From Vibrio gigantis (lineage in GTDB: Bacteria > Pseudomonadota > Gammaproteobacteria > Enterobacterales > Vibrionaceae), in assembly GCF_024347515.1 (NCBI RefSeq), contig NZ_AP025494.1, positions 62,001-126,000 on the forward strand: DNA of 64,000 bases, read 5' to 3'. Numbering within the stretch: the first letter of the stretch is position 1; each line of letters opens with the position of its first letter. Made by a program: the position numbers and the translations under genes. Shown here one piece after another: positions 1 to 7,795 of this stretch. Below the pieces are notes generated by a model. It did not search any database. It saw nothing but the letters and a program-made list of their open reading frames with translations, and was not told the DNA's origin.

Positions 1-222
1 GAAAAGCATTGGGAGGAAGAGCGTCGCTTGTTGTATGTGGGCATAACAAGAGCTGAGAAGTACTTGCGACTGTGTTTCTTCAAAGAGCAGTTGTCATTTT
101 TGAGAGAGGCGGTTCCAGATCGAATTGAGTTGGCCGTACAACAGCGAAATGAAGAGCCAGATTCGGCATCTCAGGCAGAAAAACTACAACAGCTAAAAAA
201 TGAGTTTTTGAACGCTTCTTAA
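1..222 (+). CDS. UvrD/Rep-type DNA helicase, C-terminal fragment
   Basis: This is the 3' end of a gene that begins before the window. The frame is open from base 1 and reads EEERRLLYVGITRAEK, the helicase motif VI of superfamily 1A (UvrD/PcrA/Rep) enzymes, in which the arginines contact ATP. About 50 residues follow the motif, with a Glu/Gln-rich, probably disordered tail. Plasmid-borne UvrD-like helicases usually assist replication or repair, which fits the SSB and primase-like genes downstream. The N-terminal Walker A region lies outside the window, so an intact enzyme cannot be confirmed. Any start codon inside the window would be an artefact. Confidence 0.85.
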   Translation, partial: EKHWEEERRLLYVGITRAEKYLRLCFFKEQLSFLREAVPDRIELAVQQRNEEPDSASQAEKLQQLKNEFLNAS

Positions 223-297
223 CTCAAGGAAAAGTTAAACACTAAAAAAGCTGCGCTTAATTTACAAAAGTCTCCCGTTCTTGGGGTTTACTATAAG

Positions 298-505
298 TGA
301 TTTACCCGAGAAATTTTTTCACTTTTTTAAAGTGATACTTTTCTCCCTTAGTTGGAGAGCTAATAGCAATTCTCCCATAGATTTATTCTATGTCCCCAGT
401 GACTTTTTTAAGTCATAAACCTGACCCTAAAGTGGGCTATAGATATCCCACTAGGGGATTACTCTATCTATAGTTCCACGTTATTTTATTAATGAGGAAT
501 TAATT
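298..505 (+). promoter_or_regulatory. Multi-hairpin 5' leader (copy A) of the ssb operon
   Basis: The untranslated stretch before the SSB-like gene opens with TGATTTACCCGAGAAA and continues as consecutive hairpins: TCACTTT/AAAGTGA, GGAGA/TCTCC enclosing GCTA/TAGC, CATAG/CTATG, then TCCCC and TGACTT/AAGTCA, and last GTGGG/CCCAC. The same order of elements occurs at 8115-8312, with different stem sequences that still pair. This suggests a conserved RNA structure rather than a simple sequence repeat. No confident -35/-10 pair was seen. The SD TGAGGAATTAATT precedes the ATG at 506. Confidence 0.6.
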
Positions 506-1468
506 ATGAAACCTTTCCGTTCAAACAATGGCCTTATCGCATTCGTAGTTACTGGTTCTCAAATTGAGAATGGCAACACGACCATCTGGGCCGATCAAGT
601 TACCTCTTGGGTAGACGGTCAAAACCAAATGCAGTCACGTACTAACCAGATTCAACTTTTTGCCCATGGGCAATTAGAGTTTCCAGTCGGTGTTGGTTAT
701 GTGTGTAAAGTATCTCTTAAGACGTGTAAATTCACTGGTAACAATAACAGCGAACTTACGCATACTTATTATGAACTTCATAATGTGTTAGGCGAAATTG
801 ATGGCAATTCTGTTAATCAATTTGGACTACCTTCATTGTGTAACTTTACGCTTGGCGGCAATGTTGGTTCGATTGAACAGAAAAATGCAAATGGCAGTAC
901 TTGGTACAATGTTTCAATTGCATTAACTCGTTCATTTAAAGATGAGCAACAAAATTGGCAAGATGAAACCCACTGGGCTCGCCTGTCAATTTCACAAAAA
1001 ATTTTTGATCAGAACTTCAAACAAGGTTTAGACAAAGGTGATTCTTTAATGGTCGAAACTGAACTCTCTACTAACGATTACACCGACAAAAACGGCAATA
1101 ATGTCACTGGACATGAATTCCGCGTTAGTCGTGTTCTTGGTATGGTTAAGAAGTTCGAACTTCAAAGCTTAAAAGCTGCGAATCAAGCCCCACAAAACAA
1201 TGGATCTGCGTACAACAACGCACCACAGCAAAACGCTCCACAGCAAAATGCTCCTGCGTATAACAACGCACCGCAGCAAAATGCTCCACAGCAAAATGCT
1301 CCTGCGTACAATAACGCTCCACAGAATGGTCCAGCGTATAATGCACCACAGCAGAATGCTCCACAGCAGAATGCCAATAATGCACAACAACCTGACTCTA
1401 CACAGCGTCAATTCCGCCCACAAGCAGGCAACGGAAATTTCCGTCAGCGTGCTTATAATCAGCAATAA
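506..1468 (+). CDS. Single-stranded DNA-binding (SSB-like) protein with extended Q/N/P/A tail
   Basis: This 320-residue protein probably coats single-stranded DNA during plasmid replication or transfer. Residues about 108-215 fit an SSB OB-fold: a first strand ending in GNVGSIE, a WYNVSIAL strand, a W..ETHWARLSI strand, then LDKGDSLMVETEL and a final strand. About 100 residues precede it, which a standard SSB (about 178 residues) lacks. They could be a second, diverged OB-fold. Residues about 228-300 are tandem 16-residue repeats built from APQQN and APAYNN. The end (FRQRAYNQQ) lacks the acidic DDDIPF-type tip that recruits partner proteins. It heads the rightward block under the hairpin leader. 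The OB-fold call is from pattern only. Confidence 0.65.
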   Translation: MKPFRSNNGLIAFVVTGSQIENGNTTIWADQVTSWVDGQNQMQSRTNQIQLFAHGQLEFPVGVGYVCKVSLKTCKFTGNNNSELTHTYYELHNVLGEIDGNSVNQFGLPSLCNFTLGGNVGSIEQKNANGSTWYNVSIALTRSFKDEQQNWQDETHWARLSISQKIFDQNFKQGLDKGDSLMVETELSTNDYTDKNGNNVTGHEFRVSRVLGMVKKFELQSLKAANQAPQNNGSAYNNAPQQNAPQQNAPAYNNAPQQNAPQQNAPAYNNAPQNGPAYNAPQQNAPQQNANNAQQPDSTQRQFRPQAGNGNFRQRAYNQQ

Positions 1469-1484
1469 TTCGAGGTACGCGGAT

Positions 1485-1643
1485 ATGAATTTTTCTCACC
1501 AGAAAAATGTATCTGCAGCACGAAAAAGGCGCGCTCTGCGCCTTCTTCGAAAGGCTCAGGTACTGAATAACCCCAAACTTCTTCATAAAGCAGAAATGCT
1601 ACTTGAAGATGCTAATAAAGCTTTCTTTCTCAAGACAGCTTAA
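1485..1643 (+). CDS. Small basic protein, 52 aa
   Basis: This short ORF starts at ATG 1485, 16 bases after the SSB stop, with GAGG upstream (cgaggtacgcggat). The product is strongly basic and Leu/Ala/Arg-rich (AARKRRALRLLRKAQ), as expected of one or two amphipathic helices that might bind nucleic acid or the SSB. No family is recognised. The stop is followed by CCCC in the TAACCCC context typical of genes in this block, which supports it being real. Its function is unknown. Confidence 0.55.
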   Translation: MNFSHQKNVSAARKRRALRLLRKAQVLNNPKLLHKAEMLLEDANKAFFLKTA

Positions 1644-1703
1644 CCCCTTAATTAACTACCCATATTAATTTAACCCCACACTTCATTCCTGGAGGAATTA
1701 ACT

Positions 1704-2781
1704 ATGTCTAATGCTAACCCTGTGACTACTGTAGACACGAATAACCAACCAACTTCTACTGTTGAAGAAATTGATTACTCAGAGATGATTACTGTTCGTA
1801 TGGCCGACGTGTTCAAACCGTTTGTCCCAGCAGCAGTAACGGCAGTTATTCAGATCCCTAAACACCGTCATCCAGATGTACCTCGCGAAATCGCAGGTTA
1901 TATTCCAGATGAAAAACAACTTTCCCAAGTTATATCTTGGTTTTGCTCACCTCAACGACCTAACTTCATGCATATGGTTGGTCCTACGGGGTCTGGTAAA
2001 ACTGATTTCATGCTTTGGCTTTGTGCTCGCCTTAATTGGCCAACTGTGCTGGTGTCTGTTAACCCGACATTACGCCCTGAGAAGATGCAAGGCCGCTGGG
2101 TGTTGTCAAACGGAATATGTTTATGGACCTATCGCTGACGCAATGAAACACGGAAAATGTGTTTTGCTTGATGAATGTGATAAAGGGTCTTTAGATTTTA
2201 TTGCCAAACTTCACCTTCCTTCTGAGATGACGAAACCTTGGTCTATTGAAGACACAGGAGAAATCATCTATCCACACCAGAACTATCGTTTTGTAACGTT
2301 AGGTAATACTTCTGGAGAAGGGGACATTTCTGGTTTGTATCCATCGTCTCGACGTTGGGATACGGCTTTTCGAAATCGTTCATTCGTTGTGCCATTTCCG
2401 TATTTACGCACGGAAGTAGAAGAGAAAGTGGTAATTGGTAAATTTCCGTTTTTACGCGACCACAAGAAGTTACTGAAGAAGTTAATCCAGTTTGCTAATG
2501 CTATGCGTGATGCAATGTTAGGTCCTAATCGAGATCGAACAACCAAATCTGGTATTGGAACGGCTTTTTCAACTCGTGTGGTTTTATCTTGGTGCTACTA
2601 CATTCAAATTAATGGTGATAGAGCTCCACTGCGTGCTTCGTTTAATAATGTATTTTGGAATGGCTGCGACACTCGTGACAAAGCTGATATCGAAAAGATT
2701 ATTGATCAAGTGTTCAAAGATAAGAATGGTCATATTCTCGATCAACCGTATACCTGGTTGAAAGAGCAATCAAAAAAGTAA
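1704..2781 (+). pseudogene. CobS-like (MoxR-type) AAA+ ATPase, frameshifted near 2110
   Basis: The first reading frame starts at ATG 1704 (SD TGGAGGAATTAACT). It encodes a CobS-type N-terminal region and Walker A GPTGSGKT at residues 93-100, then runs into a stop at 2136. From about 2110 the family sequence continues in the +1 frame: YVYGPIADAMKHG, Walker B-like VLLDECDKG, a sensor-like FVTLGNTSG, and on to TAA 2779-2781. Together they make one full-length MoxR/CobS AAA+ protein of about 358 residues. Such ATPases act with a VWA-domain partner, here the CobT-like gene at 4286. The shift is best explained by a small indel in or near AACGGAATATG, or by an assembly error, since no classic +1 slippery site is visible. 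A second, possibly programmed, shift site lies at its 3' end. Confidence 0.75.
2772..2778 (+). promoter_or_regulatory. A AAA AAG slippery heptamer, candidate -1 frameshift site
   Basis: In the CobS-like frame the last codons read tcA AAA AAG TAA. This is the dnaX-type heptamer A AAA AAG, correctly phased and directly followed by the stop. A purine-rich GAAAGAG lies a few bases upstream and could act as an SD-like stimulator. A -1 shift enters a frame that stays open through the WGR-like ORF to 3107. No strong downstream stem was identified by eye. Confidence 0.5.
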
Positions 2782-2813
2782 CAAGCAATGATTCAGAGTG
2801 TGATGATGCTGAT

Positions 2814-3107
2814 TTGCCAAGATCGGATTTAGACGGTCTAGATATCAGTACAATCAAGTTCAAAATGTATCATTGTAATGACAATGGAAGTAATAAGCTT
2901 TGGGGATATACGTGCCTTGGTGCCGACACACTGGTTGTTTACGGAGCCAAAGGCCAAAAGCTTAACTTCTATCGTAAAACCCATCAGTCTGAGTTACTAG
3001 CGCGTAACTACATCGACAAAAAAGTTAAAGAGAAAATGAAGAAGCAATATCAGTTTACACAGATTAATTGTTTCAGCAAAAACGAACTTAGGTTCGCTAC
3101 TCCTTAA
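2814..3107 (+). CDS. WGR-domain-like protein, possibly a frameshift extension of the CobS-like ATPase
   Basis: The frame encodes about 97 residues from a TTG at 2814, but it is open further upstream, through 2772, with no ATG or GTG and no Shine-Dalgarno. The body (KLWGYTCLGADTLVVYGAKG, then an FYRKT strand and an AxxYIDKKVKEKMKK helix) resembles the WGR fold, a small nucleic-acid- or protein-binding module found beside nucleic-acid enzymes. The missing initiation signal and the slippery heptamer just upstream suggest it is made as a C-terminal extension of the ATPase by -1 frameshifting. Independent TTG initiation is the alternative. The WGR assignment is tentative. Confidence 0.5.
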   Translation: MPRSDLDGLDISTIKFKMYHCNDNGSNKLWGYTCLGADTLVVYGAKGQKLNFYRKTHQSELLARNYIDKKVKEKMKKQYQFTQINCFSKNELRFATP

Positions 3108-3127
3108 CAAACCTACCTAACCCCTTC

Positions 3128-3160
3128 AGGGACTAGATTCCCTGACCGGGATCAGTCCCT
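3128..3160 (+). other. Intergenic hairpin before the DUF3150-like gene
   Basis: AGGGACT pairs with AGTCCCT, with inner GAT/ATC-type and CCC/GGG pairs. It lies between a TAACCCC-like stretch and the SD TTGGAGGAATT, and no T-tract follows. It belongs to a series of hairpins in the gaps of this block and is probably an mRNA processing, stability or translation element rather than a terminator. Confidence 0.55.
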
Positions 3161-3185
3161 CCAATTTTTATTCCTTGGAGGAATT

Positions 3186-4220
3186 ATGAAAGACATCAAC
3201 GATACCCAAACTCTCGATATCGATACAGTAGCTCAAAATCAACTTGACCAAGTGGCTCAACAAGATGGCGAATTTGCTAATCGACTCGAAAATGGGCTTG
3301 TGATTATCGATGTAACTACTTCTGGCCGTGATGGAGAGAAAACGTTAGCGAATGCTAAAACTCTCTTAGACGAAAAGGAAGTGAATTCAAAGATTGCTCG
3401 TAAAGCCCGTATTGAGTGGTTTCCTCGTTCTGAGTTGCAGTTTAAGAACACATTGGAGACTAAGGCACGCCGCGCTATTGCAGCCCGAGGTGTCCGATAT
3501 GGACGCGTTACCGCGATTCCAGTTGATGAACTTGACTCTCTACTCGTTGAACTCAAGGCAATTCAAGCTGAGTTTTATTCAGAAGTCGCTGACCGTGATA
3601 ATCGCTATGACACCATAGTTGAAGAACACAAGAAAGCTAACCCTGATATGGCTGAAATTATTGAGTCATTGAAGACCCCTAAAGATGATTTCTTTAGACG
3701 TTTTCAATTCAACGTGTTGCCGCCGATGGCCTTCAAACCTTATTTCAATGATGACCAACAGGAAGCTGTTGATTACATCGTGGAAGGGATTTTGGATAAC
3801 GTCGCGGAGCAAGCTGTTGTTGTTTATGAAAAAATTATTGGTAAAAGTTCAATGATTCAGCGAACTTTCAAGCCAATAAGAGCTATTCGTGATTACGTTT
3901 ACTCAATGTCATTCCAACACACTGTGTTTGACCGATTGGTTGATGAACTTGATGAAGCGTTCGATACCTTACCCAAAACTGGGAACATCGAAGGCTCTGA
4001 TATGACCTACGCGGTTAAATTGGTACATAACCTTACAGAACGTGGCTCCATCTTAAATGGCATTGTGCCGGTGATGGAAGTCGCAGATGAATCTGAACCG
4101 AGAATTATTGACGCGATTAAGGACTCAGTAGTTTCTACTGATACTGACAGCGGCAATAGTACTCCTACCTATGAAGAAGTCACTGGCGAAACGTCAACAA
4201 CCGGCTTCTGGTTCGGCTAA
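3186..4220 (+). CDS. DUF3150-like protein of the CobS/CobT-type module
   Basis: This soluble protein of 344 residues starts at ATG 3186 behind TTGGAGGAATT. It has no signal peptide or membrane segment. It is mostly helical and charged, with a conserved-looking core (KARRAIAARGVRYGR, then FFRRFQFNVLPPMAFKP near the middle). Length, composition and its place between a CobS-like AAA+ gene and a CobT-like VWA gene match DUF3150 proteins, which sit in that arrangement in phages and large plasmids. Its biochemical role is unknown. It may be the substrate adaptor or third subunit of the ATPase/VWA pair. The family call rests on context and general resemblance. Confidence 0.55.
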   Translation: MKDINDTQTLDIDTVAQNQLDQVAQQDGEFANRLENGLVIIDVTTSGRDGEKTLANAKTLLDEKEVNSKIARKARIEWFPRSELQFKNTLETKARRAIAARGVRYGRVTAIPVDELDSLLVELKAIQAEFYSEVADRDNRYDTIVEEHKKANPDMAEIIESLKTPKDDFFRRFQFNVLPPMAFKPYFNDDQQEAVDYIVEGILDNVAEQAVVVYEKIIGKSSMIQRTFKPIRAIRDYVYSMSFQHTVFDRLVDELDEAFDTLPKTGNIEGSDMTYAVKLVHNLTERGSILNGIVPVMEVADESEPRIIDAIKDSVVSTDTDSGNSTPTYEEVTGETSTTGFWFG

Positions 4221-4240
4221 CCCCACCTACCTAACCTAAT

Positions 4241-4259
4241 GAGCTCCCTTTGGGAGCTC
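4241..4259 (+). other. Intergenic hairpin before the CobT-like gene
   Basis: The perfect inverted repeat GAGCTCCC-ttt-GGGAGCTC follows the TAACCCC stop context of the previous gene and precedes TTGGAGGAAC. The same CTCCCttt core recurs at 11411 and 18811. It could act as a weak terminator or a processing stem. Confidence 0.55.
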
Positions 4260-4285
4260 TATCCTATTTTTTGGAGGAACACCTT

Positions 4286-6427
4286 ATGGCTTCAATTCAA
4301 GAAGTTCAAAACACAATGCGAGTTATTACAGATATTCACGCACGATTTGACGTAAATATCTATTTTGACCGTCGAACTTGCTACACGAATGGCAGAGATA
4401 TTTACATCAATGCTGGTGACCCCTCTGATGAAGTTTGGTCACGACTCGTTGAAGCAAAAATTACTCATGAAGCTGGTGGTCATTTACGATTCAGTGACTT
4501 CTCAGTCTTCGAGAAACACCTCAAGGGTAAATCAAGCACGTTCTTATCAATCAACAATATCATTGAAGATTGTCGCGTAGAGACTGCTTGTATGAAGGAG
4601 TTTTCTGGTGCCTACTGGGTATTTCAGAAAATGACTTATGACTTGCTCGAAGAGGGTTATTTTCAGGAACCAATAATAAGTGACGGCCCCGCTGGGTTGT
4701 TATTTGCTTGGTTATTGTATTCTGGTCGTGGTATTGCAATTGAGGGGCAATCTCACCTAAAGAAACTTGGTGATGATGCTCGACATCTACTGATGAAATT
4801 AGGCACTCCAAACTCTCCAATTTTTGATGAAATTGAAAAGCGGATGATTAATTGGGGTAAATTACCTTCAACAGTGGCTGCTATAGATGAAACCATCGAG
4901 GTTATGCTTTTATTAAAGCGTCTTTCTAAAGAGCAACCGCAACCACCACAGCAACAACAATCGGCTAATCAGAATTCAGATTCAGACGATGATTCAGATG
5001 GTCAGGGCTCCGGTTCAGATTCAGACGATAATTCAGATGGTCAGGGCTCCGGTTCAGATTCAGATGATGATTCAGATGGTCAGGGCTCCGGTTCAGATTC
5101 AGATGATGATTCAGATGGTCAGGGCTCCGGTTCAGATTCAGACGATGATTCAGATGGTCAGGGCTCCGGTTCAGATTCAGACGATGATTCAGATGGTCAG
5201 GGCTCCGGTTCAGATTCAGATGATGACTCAGATGGTCAGGGCTCCGGTTCAGATGCAGACGATGATTCAGATGGTCAGGGCTCCGGTTCAGATTCAGATG
5301 ATGATTCAGATGGTCAGGGCTCCGGTTCAGATTCAGATGATGACTCAGATGGTCAGGGCTCCGGTTCGGATTCAGATGATGACTCAGATGGTCAGGGCTC
5401 CGGTTCGGATTCAGACGATGATTCAGATGGTCAGGGCTCCGGTTCGGATTCAGATGATGACTCAGATGGTCAGGACTCCGGTTCAACTGGTCAGGGCGCT
5501 TCTCAAGGCTCTTCAACCCGTAACCCACTCAGTGATGAAGATTTTCAGCGCTTGGGTGAAGCATTGGCCGATCTTCATGAGCTTATCGATCAAGCGATCA
5601 ATAAACATGCTTCAGTGAATCCGGCATCCTATGAGGACATTTGTAACTATAACGTCACGCCAGAGCTAAATGGGCGAATGTTATCAATGCCAATCCAAAG
5701 CAGTATCAACTCTGGTGCTCGTGCGATTAAACGTATTATCGAATCGCAGATGTGGGCTAAAGAGGCTGTACCCATCATGTACGATGAATCTGGTAGTGAT
5801 TTTGACTGTGATTTACTTGCGGGTGTAACTGCTGGTAACAGTCGAATCTTCTATACAGAGGATATCGTTGAGACTCATAAATCTTCATTCGTTATTGCGA
5901 TTGATATTTCTGGCTCAATGGGTGTGCCTGTTACAAATGAGTCTGGAGATCGAACTGGCTACTGTCGATTAGACATTGCCCAGAAAGCCGCCTTATCGGT
6001 TGCAGCTGCACTTGAAGAGTTGGATGTACCAGTATCAGTCTTGTATTTCAATACGATGGCTTATGTTGGAAAGTCATTCAATGAACCTTTGATGCAATGC
6101 TATCCGCGAATCGGTATTGACTCTAGTGATGGTACTGAAACCAATAAGGCTGTCTTAGCTGCTCGTCAAGAGTTTACAAAGCTCGATTTGGCAAGCAGAA
6201 AGCAATTACTTGTTGTTACCGATGGGTGTCCAGCTGATACACATGCTGTCGAAAGTCAGGTAGAGCAATGTAAAGCCGAAGGGATTGATGTTGCGTCAAT
6301 CAATATTTGCGAATCAAGGTACGGAGGCATTCCAAATTATCAAGTGATACGTGATGCTGATGACCTTCCCGCTGTGTTGGATGACATGATTCAACAGAAC
6401 TTGTTGTCATCGATTGAAATTAGTTAA
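4286..6427 (+). CDS. CobT-like VWA (MIDAS) protein with 13 Ser/Asp repeats
   Basis: This protein of about 713 residues starts at ATG 4286 (SD TTGGAGGAACACC; an upstream in-frame ATG at 4250 has no such signal). The N-terminal half resembles the CobT/VWA co-chaperone type, including HEAGGH at about residue 61, a protease-like but non-standard HExxxH. Residues about 231-399 are thirteen 13-residue units of the type SDSDDDSDGQGSG. The C-terminal VWA domain has the MIDAS DISGS at about residue 540, a TNKAV region and VTDG near residue 644. MoxR/CobS ATPases and VWA proteins work as pairs that remodel or insert metal into protein complexes. The true CobST enzyme inserts cobalt into corrin, but nothing else of cobalamin synthesis is present, so the plasmid pair probably does something else. 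Confidence 0.75.
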   Translation: MASIQEVQNTMRVITDIHARFDVNIYFDRRTCYTNGRDIYINAGDPSDEVWSRLVEAKITHEAGGHLRFSDFSVFEKHLKGKSSTFLSINNIIEDCRVETACMKEFSGAYWVFQKMTYDLLEEGYFQEPIISDGPAGLLFAWLLYSGRGIAIEGQSHLKKLGDDARHLLMKLGTPNSPIFDEIEKRMINWGKLPSTVAAIDETIEVMLLLKRLSKEQPQPPQQQQSANQNSDSDDDSDGQGSGSDSDDNSDGQGSGSDSDDDSDGQGSGSDSDDDSDGQGSGSDSDDDSDGQGSGSDSDDDSDGQGSGSDSDDDSDGQGSGSDADDDSDGQGSGSDSDDDSDGQGSGSDSDDDSDGQGSGSDSDDDSDGQGSGSDSDDDSDGQGSGSDSDDDSDGQDSGSTGQGASQGSSTRNPLSDEDFQRLGEALADLHELIDQAINKHASVNPASYEDICNYNVTPELNGRMLSMPIQSSINSGARAIKRIIESQMWAKEAVPIMYDESGSDFDCDLLAGVTAGNSRIFYTEDIVETHKSSFVIAIDISGSMGVPVTNESGDRTGYCRLDIAQKAALSVAAALEELDVPVSVLYFNTMAYVGKSFNEPLMQCYPRIGIDSSDGTETNKAVLAARQEFTKLDLASRKQLLVVTDGCPADTHAVESQVEQCKAEGIDVASINICESRYGGIPNYQVIRDADDLPAVLDDMIQQNLLSSIEIS
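4976..5482 (+). repeat. Thirteen 39 bp tandem repeats inside the CobT-like gene
   Basis: The unit begins TCAGATTCAGAYGATGAY and ends GGTCAGGGCTCCGGT. Thirteen contiguous copies fill exactly 507 bases, and the copies differ mainly at third positions. They encode the acidic Ser/Asp/Gly linker. The near-identity of the DNA implies recent expansion, so copy number is likely to vary between isolates. Confidence 0.95.
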
Positions 6428-6437
6428 ACGTAACAGT

Positions 6438-6455
6438 GACGCTCTTCGGAGCGTC
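6438..6455 (+). other. UUCG-capped intergenic hairpin
   Basis: The perfect stem GACGCTC/GAGCGTC is capped by TTCG, followed by CCTTTTAGGAGG, so the short T-run overlaps the next gene's SD. It may be a weak terminator or a processing stem that isolates the primase-like gene. Confidence 0.6.
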
Positions 6456-6472
6456 CCTTTTAGGAGGTCAAA

Positions 6473-7663
6473 ATGAGCAATTACAGAAGATCAAAAATCC
6501 AAGATGTACATGCGTTAGTGATGCGTCATGGTGGCTGGTCCTCAGTGTTCAAATGTTACGGTGAACTAACTGAGGCGATGCGAAAGTCTTCAAATGGTGT
6601 TTCTAAAGCTGTACCAGATCCATTCACTGGCAAAGGCAAAACTGTCTTTCGCTTGTACAAAGATTGGAACGAGTCTGGTGGCGGTTATTACAATGGTAAG
6701 GGTCGTATTGGTGATGGTATTGATATGGTCGCTTGGCTTGAAAATTGTAATAAATCGAAGGCGATGGACATTATCTTAGATATTTTGGGGGAGTCTACAG
6801 ACAACATTTCTCAACGAGAAGTGAAAGCCGTAGCCGCTCAAAAAGAAGAGAAAGCTGTTCTTAATCCTGCAGATATAAGCAAACGCCTATGGATTTTGCA
6901 AAAGGTTGAACATGAGGCATTTGCTGTCACTGAATCTGAAATAGGTATGAACTATCTAATATCTCGCGGATTAGGTGACATTCAAATACCTTGCAACGTT
7001 GGGTTTCACTCACAACTTAAAATGTGGGACTCACAAAGCAACGAAGTGTATTTACCAGGCATTGTTTTATACATTCAAAATTTGAAAGGTGAGGCGATTG
7101 CTTTTCATCGAATTTTTTTGAATGACGATGGCTCAGATAAATCACCGTTGCTTGATAACCCTAAGATGCAAATGTCACCAATAGAGGATCCTCGCGGTGC
7201 ATCAATACAGTTTGGTATGCCTTTAATCTGCAAAGATGAAATGGGCAATACACGAATTGTGTTAGGTGTTGGAGAAGGTCCTGAAACCTGTTTGGCTTGC
7301 CAGCATGCTGAGAGTATTCCTGTTTGGTCAGGTATCTCTTCTACCTTGATGGAGCTGATCGATATTCCTTTCGAAGTAACCGATTTGGTTATTTTTAAAG
7401 ACAAAGATCGCCTTACACAAGGAAAAGACATGCCGGAAGGCGACAGAGCTGCCATCTCTTTGAAGGAACGTGTAGAGAAAAATATGAATCACTGCAAAGT
7501 GACCATTGCATCTCCACCGAGTCCCATCAAGGAATTGGCAAAATCACAAGATTGGCTTGATGAATGGTGTGATTCTGGATATCAGAATTTCATCGGATAC
7601 TTAGCCAAAAACAAGCTTACACCGGTTGGTTTTCTCGATAGAGAATTTAACGATGTTGCTTAA
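6473..7663 (+). CDS. Toprim-domain primase-like protein
   Basis: The ATG at 6473 (SD TAGGAGGTCAAA) opens a 396-residue cytosolic protein. The N-terminal part (GGWSSVFKCYGEL, DPFTGKGKTVFRLYKDW, IGDGIDMVAWLENC) resembles the DNA-recognition region of plasmid and phage primases that precede a Toprim domain. The Toprim core is visible as LGVGEGPETCLA with its Glu, followed by DLVIFKDKDR with the acidic Asp pair. The role is probably primer synthesis for plasmid replication or for priming the transferred strand. No helicase domain is fused and no classical CHC2 zinc finger is obvious. It ends the first operon, before a strong terminator. Confidence 0.7.
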   Translation: MSNYRRSKIQDVHALVMRHGGWSSVFKCYGELTEAMRKSSNGVSKAVPDPFTGKGKTVFRLYKDWNESGGGYYNGKGRIGDGIDMVAWLENCNKSKAMDIILDILGESTDNISQREVKAVAAQKEEKAVLNPADISKRLWILQKVEHEAFAVTESEIGMNYLISRGLGDIQIPCNVGFHSQLKMWDSQSNEVYLPGIVLYIQNLKGEAIAFHRIFLNDDGSDKSPLLDNPKMQMSPIEDPRGASIQFGMPLICKDEMGNTRIVLGVGEGPETCLACQHAESIPVWSGISSTLMELIDIPFEVTDLVIFKDKDRLTQGKDMPEGDRAAISLKERVEKNMNHCKVTIASPPSPIKELAKSQDWLDEWCDSGYQNFIGYLAKNKLTPVGFLDREFNDVA

Positions 7664-7672
7664 ATACGCATT

Positions 7673-7700
7673 AGCCTTCCTTCGGGGAGGCTTTTTGCTT
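7673..7700 (+). terminator. Rho-independent terminator after the primase-like gene
   Basis: AGCCTTCC-TTCG-GGGAGGCT (one G-U pair) is followed by TTTTGCTTTT. The UUCG loop and T-rich tail are typical of intrinsic terminators. It lies just after the stop at 7663. Confidence 0.85.
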
Positions 7701-7795
7701 TTAGGTCGCTCAAGGATTGGTCTAAACGCAAAAAGCTCAAGACAATGCACGGTTGCTGTATAACGATATAAATAAAATCACTGAAGGAGAACCTT

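Noticed and set aside
1146..1465. Three minus-strand frames opposite the SSB tail
   Set aside because: They are shadows of the Q/N/P repeats, Cys/His/Trp-rich and without start signals.
4965..5618. Long frames on both strands across the Ser/Asp repeat array
   Set aside because: The 39-base period keeps other frames open automatically. They are low-complexity (RSPDHLNH or QMVRAPVQ repeats), lack ribosome sites and overlap a strongly supported gene.
4286..6427. True cobaltochelatase subunit CobT
   Set aside because: No CobN or other corrin genes are present, and the acidic repeats and DUF3150 neighbour fit the plasmid/phage VWA module instead.
6438..6455. Strong intrinsic terminator before the primase-like gene
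   Set aside because: The stem and UUCG loop are good, but the T-run is short and overlaps the next SD, so it was listed as a hairpin instead.
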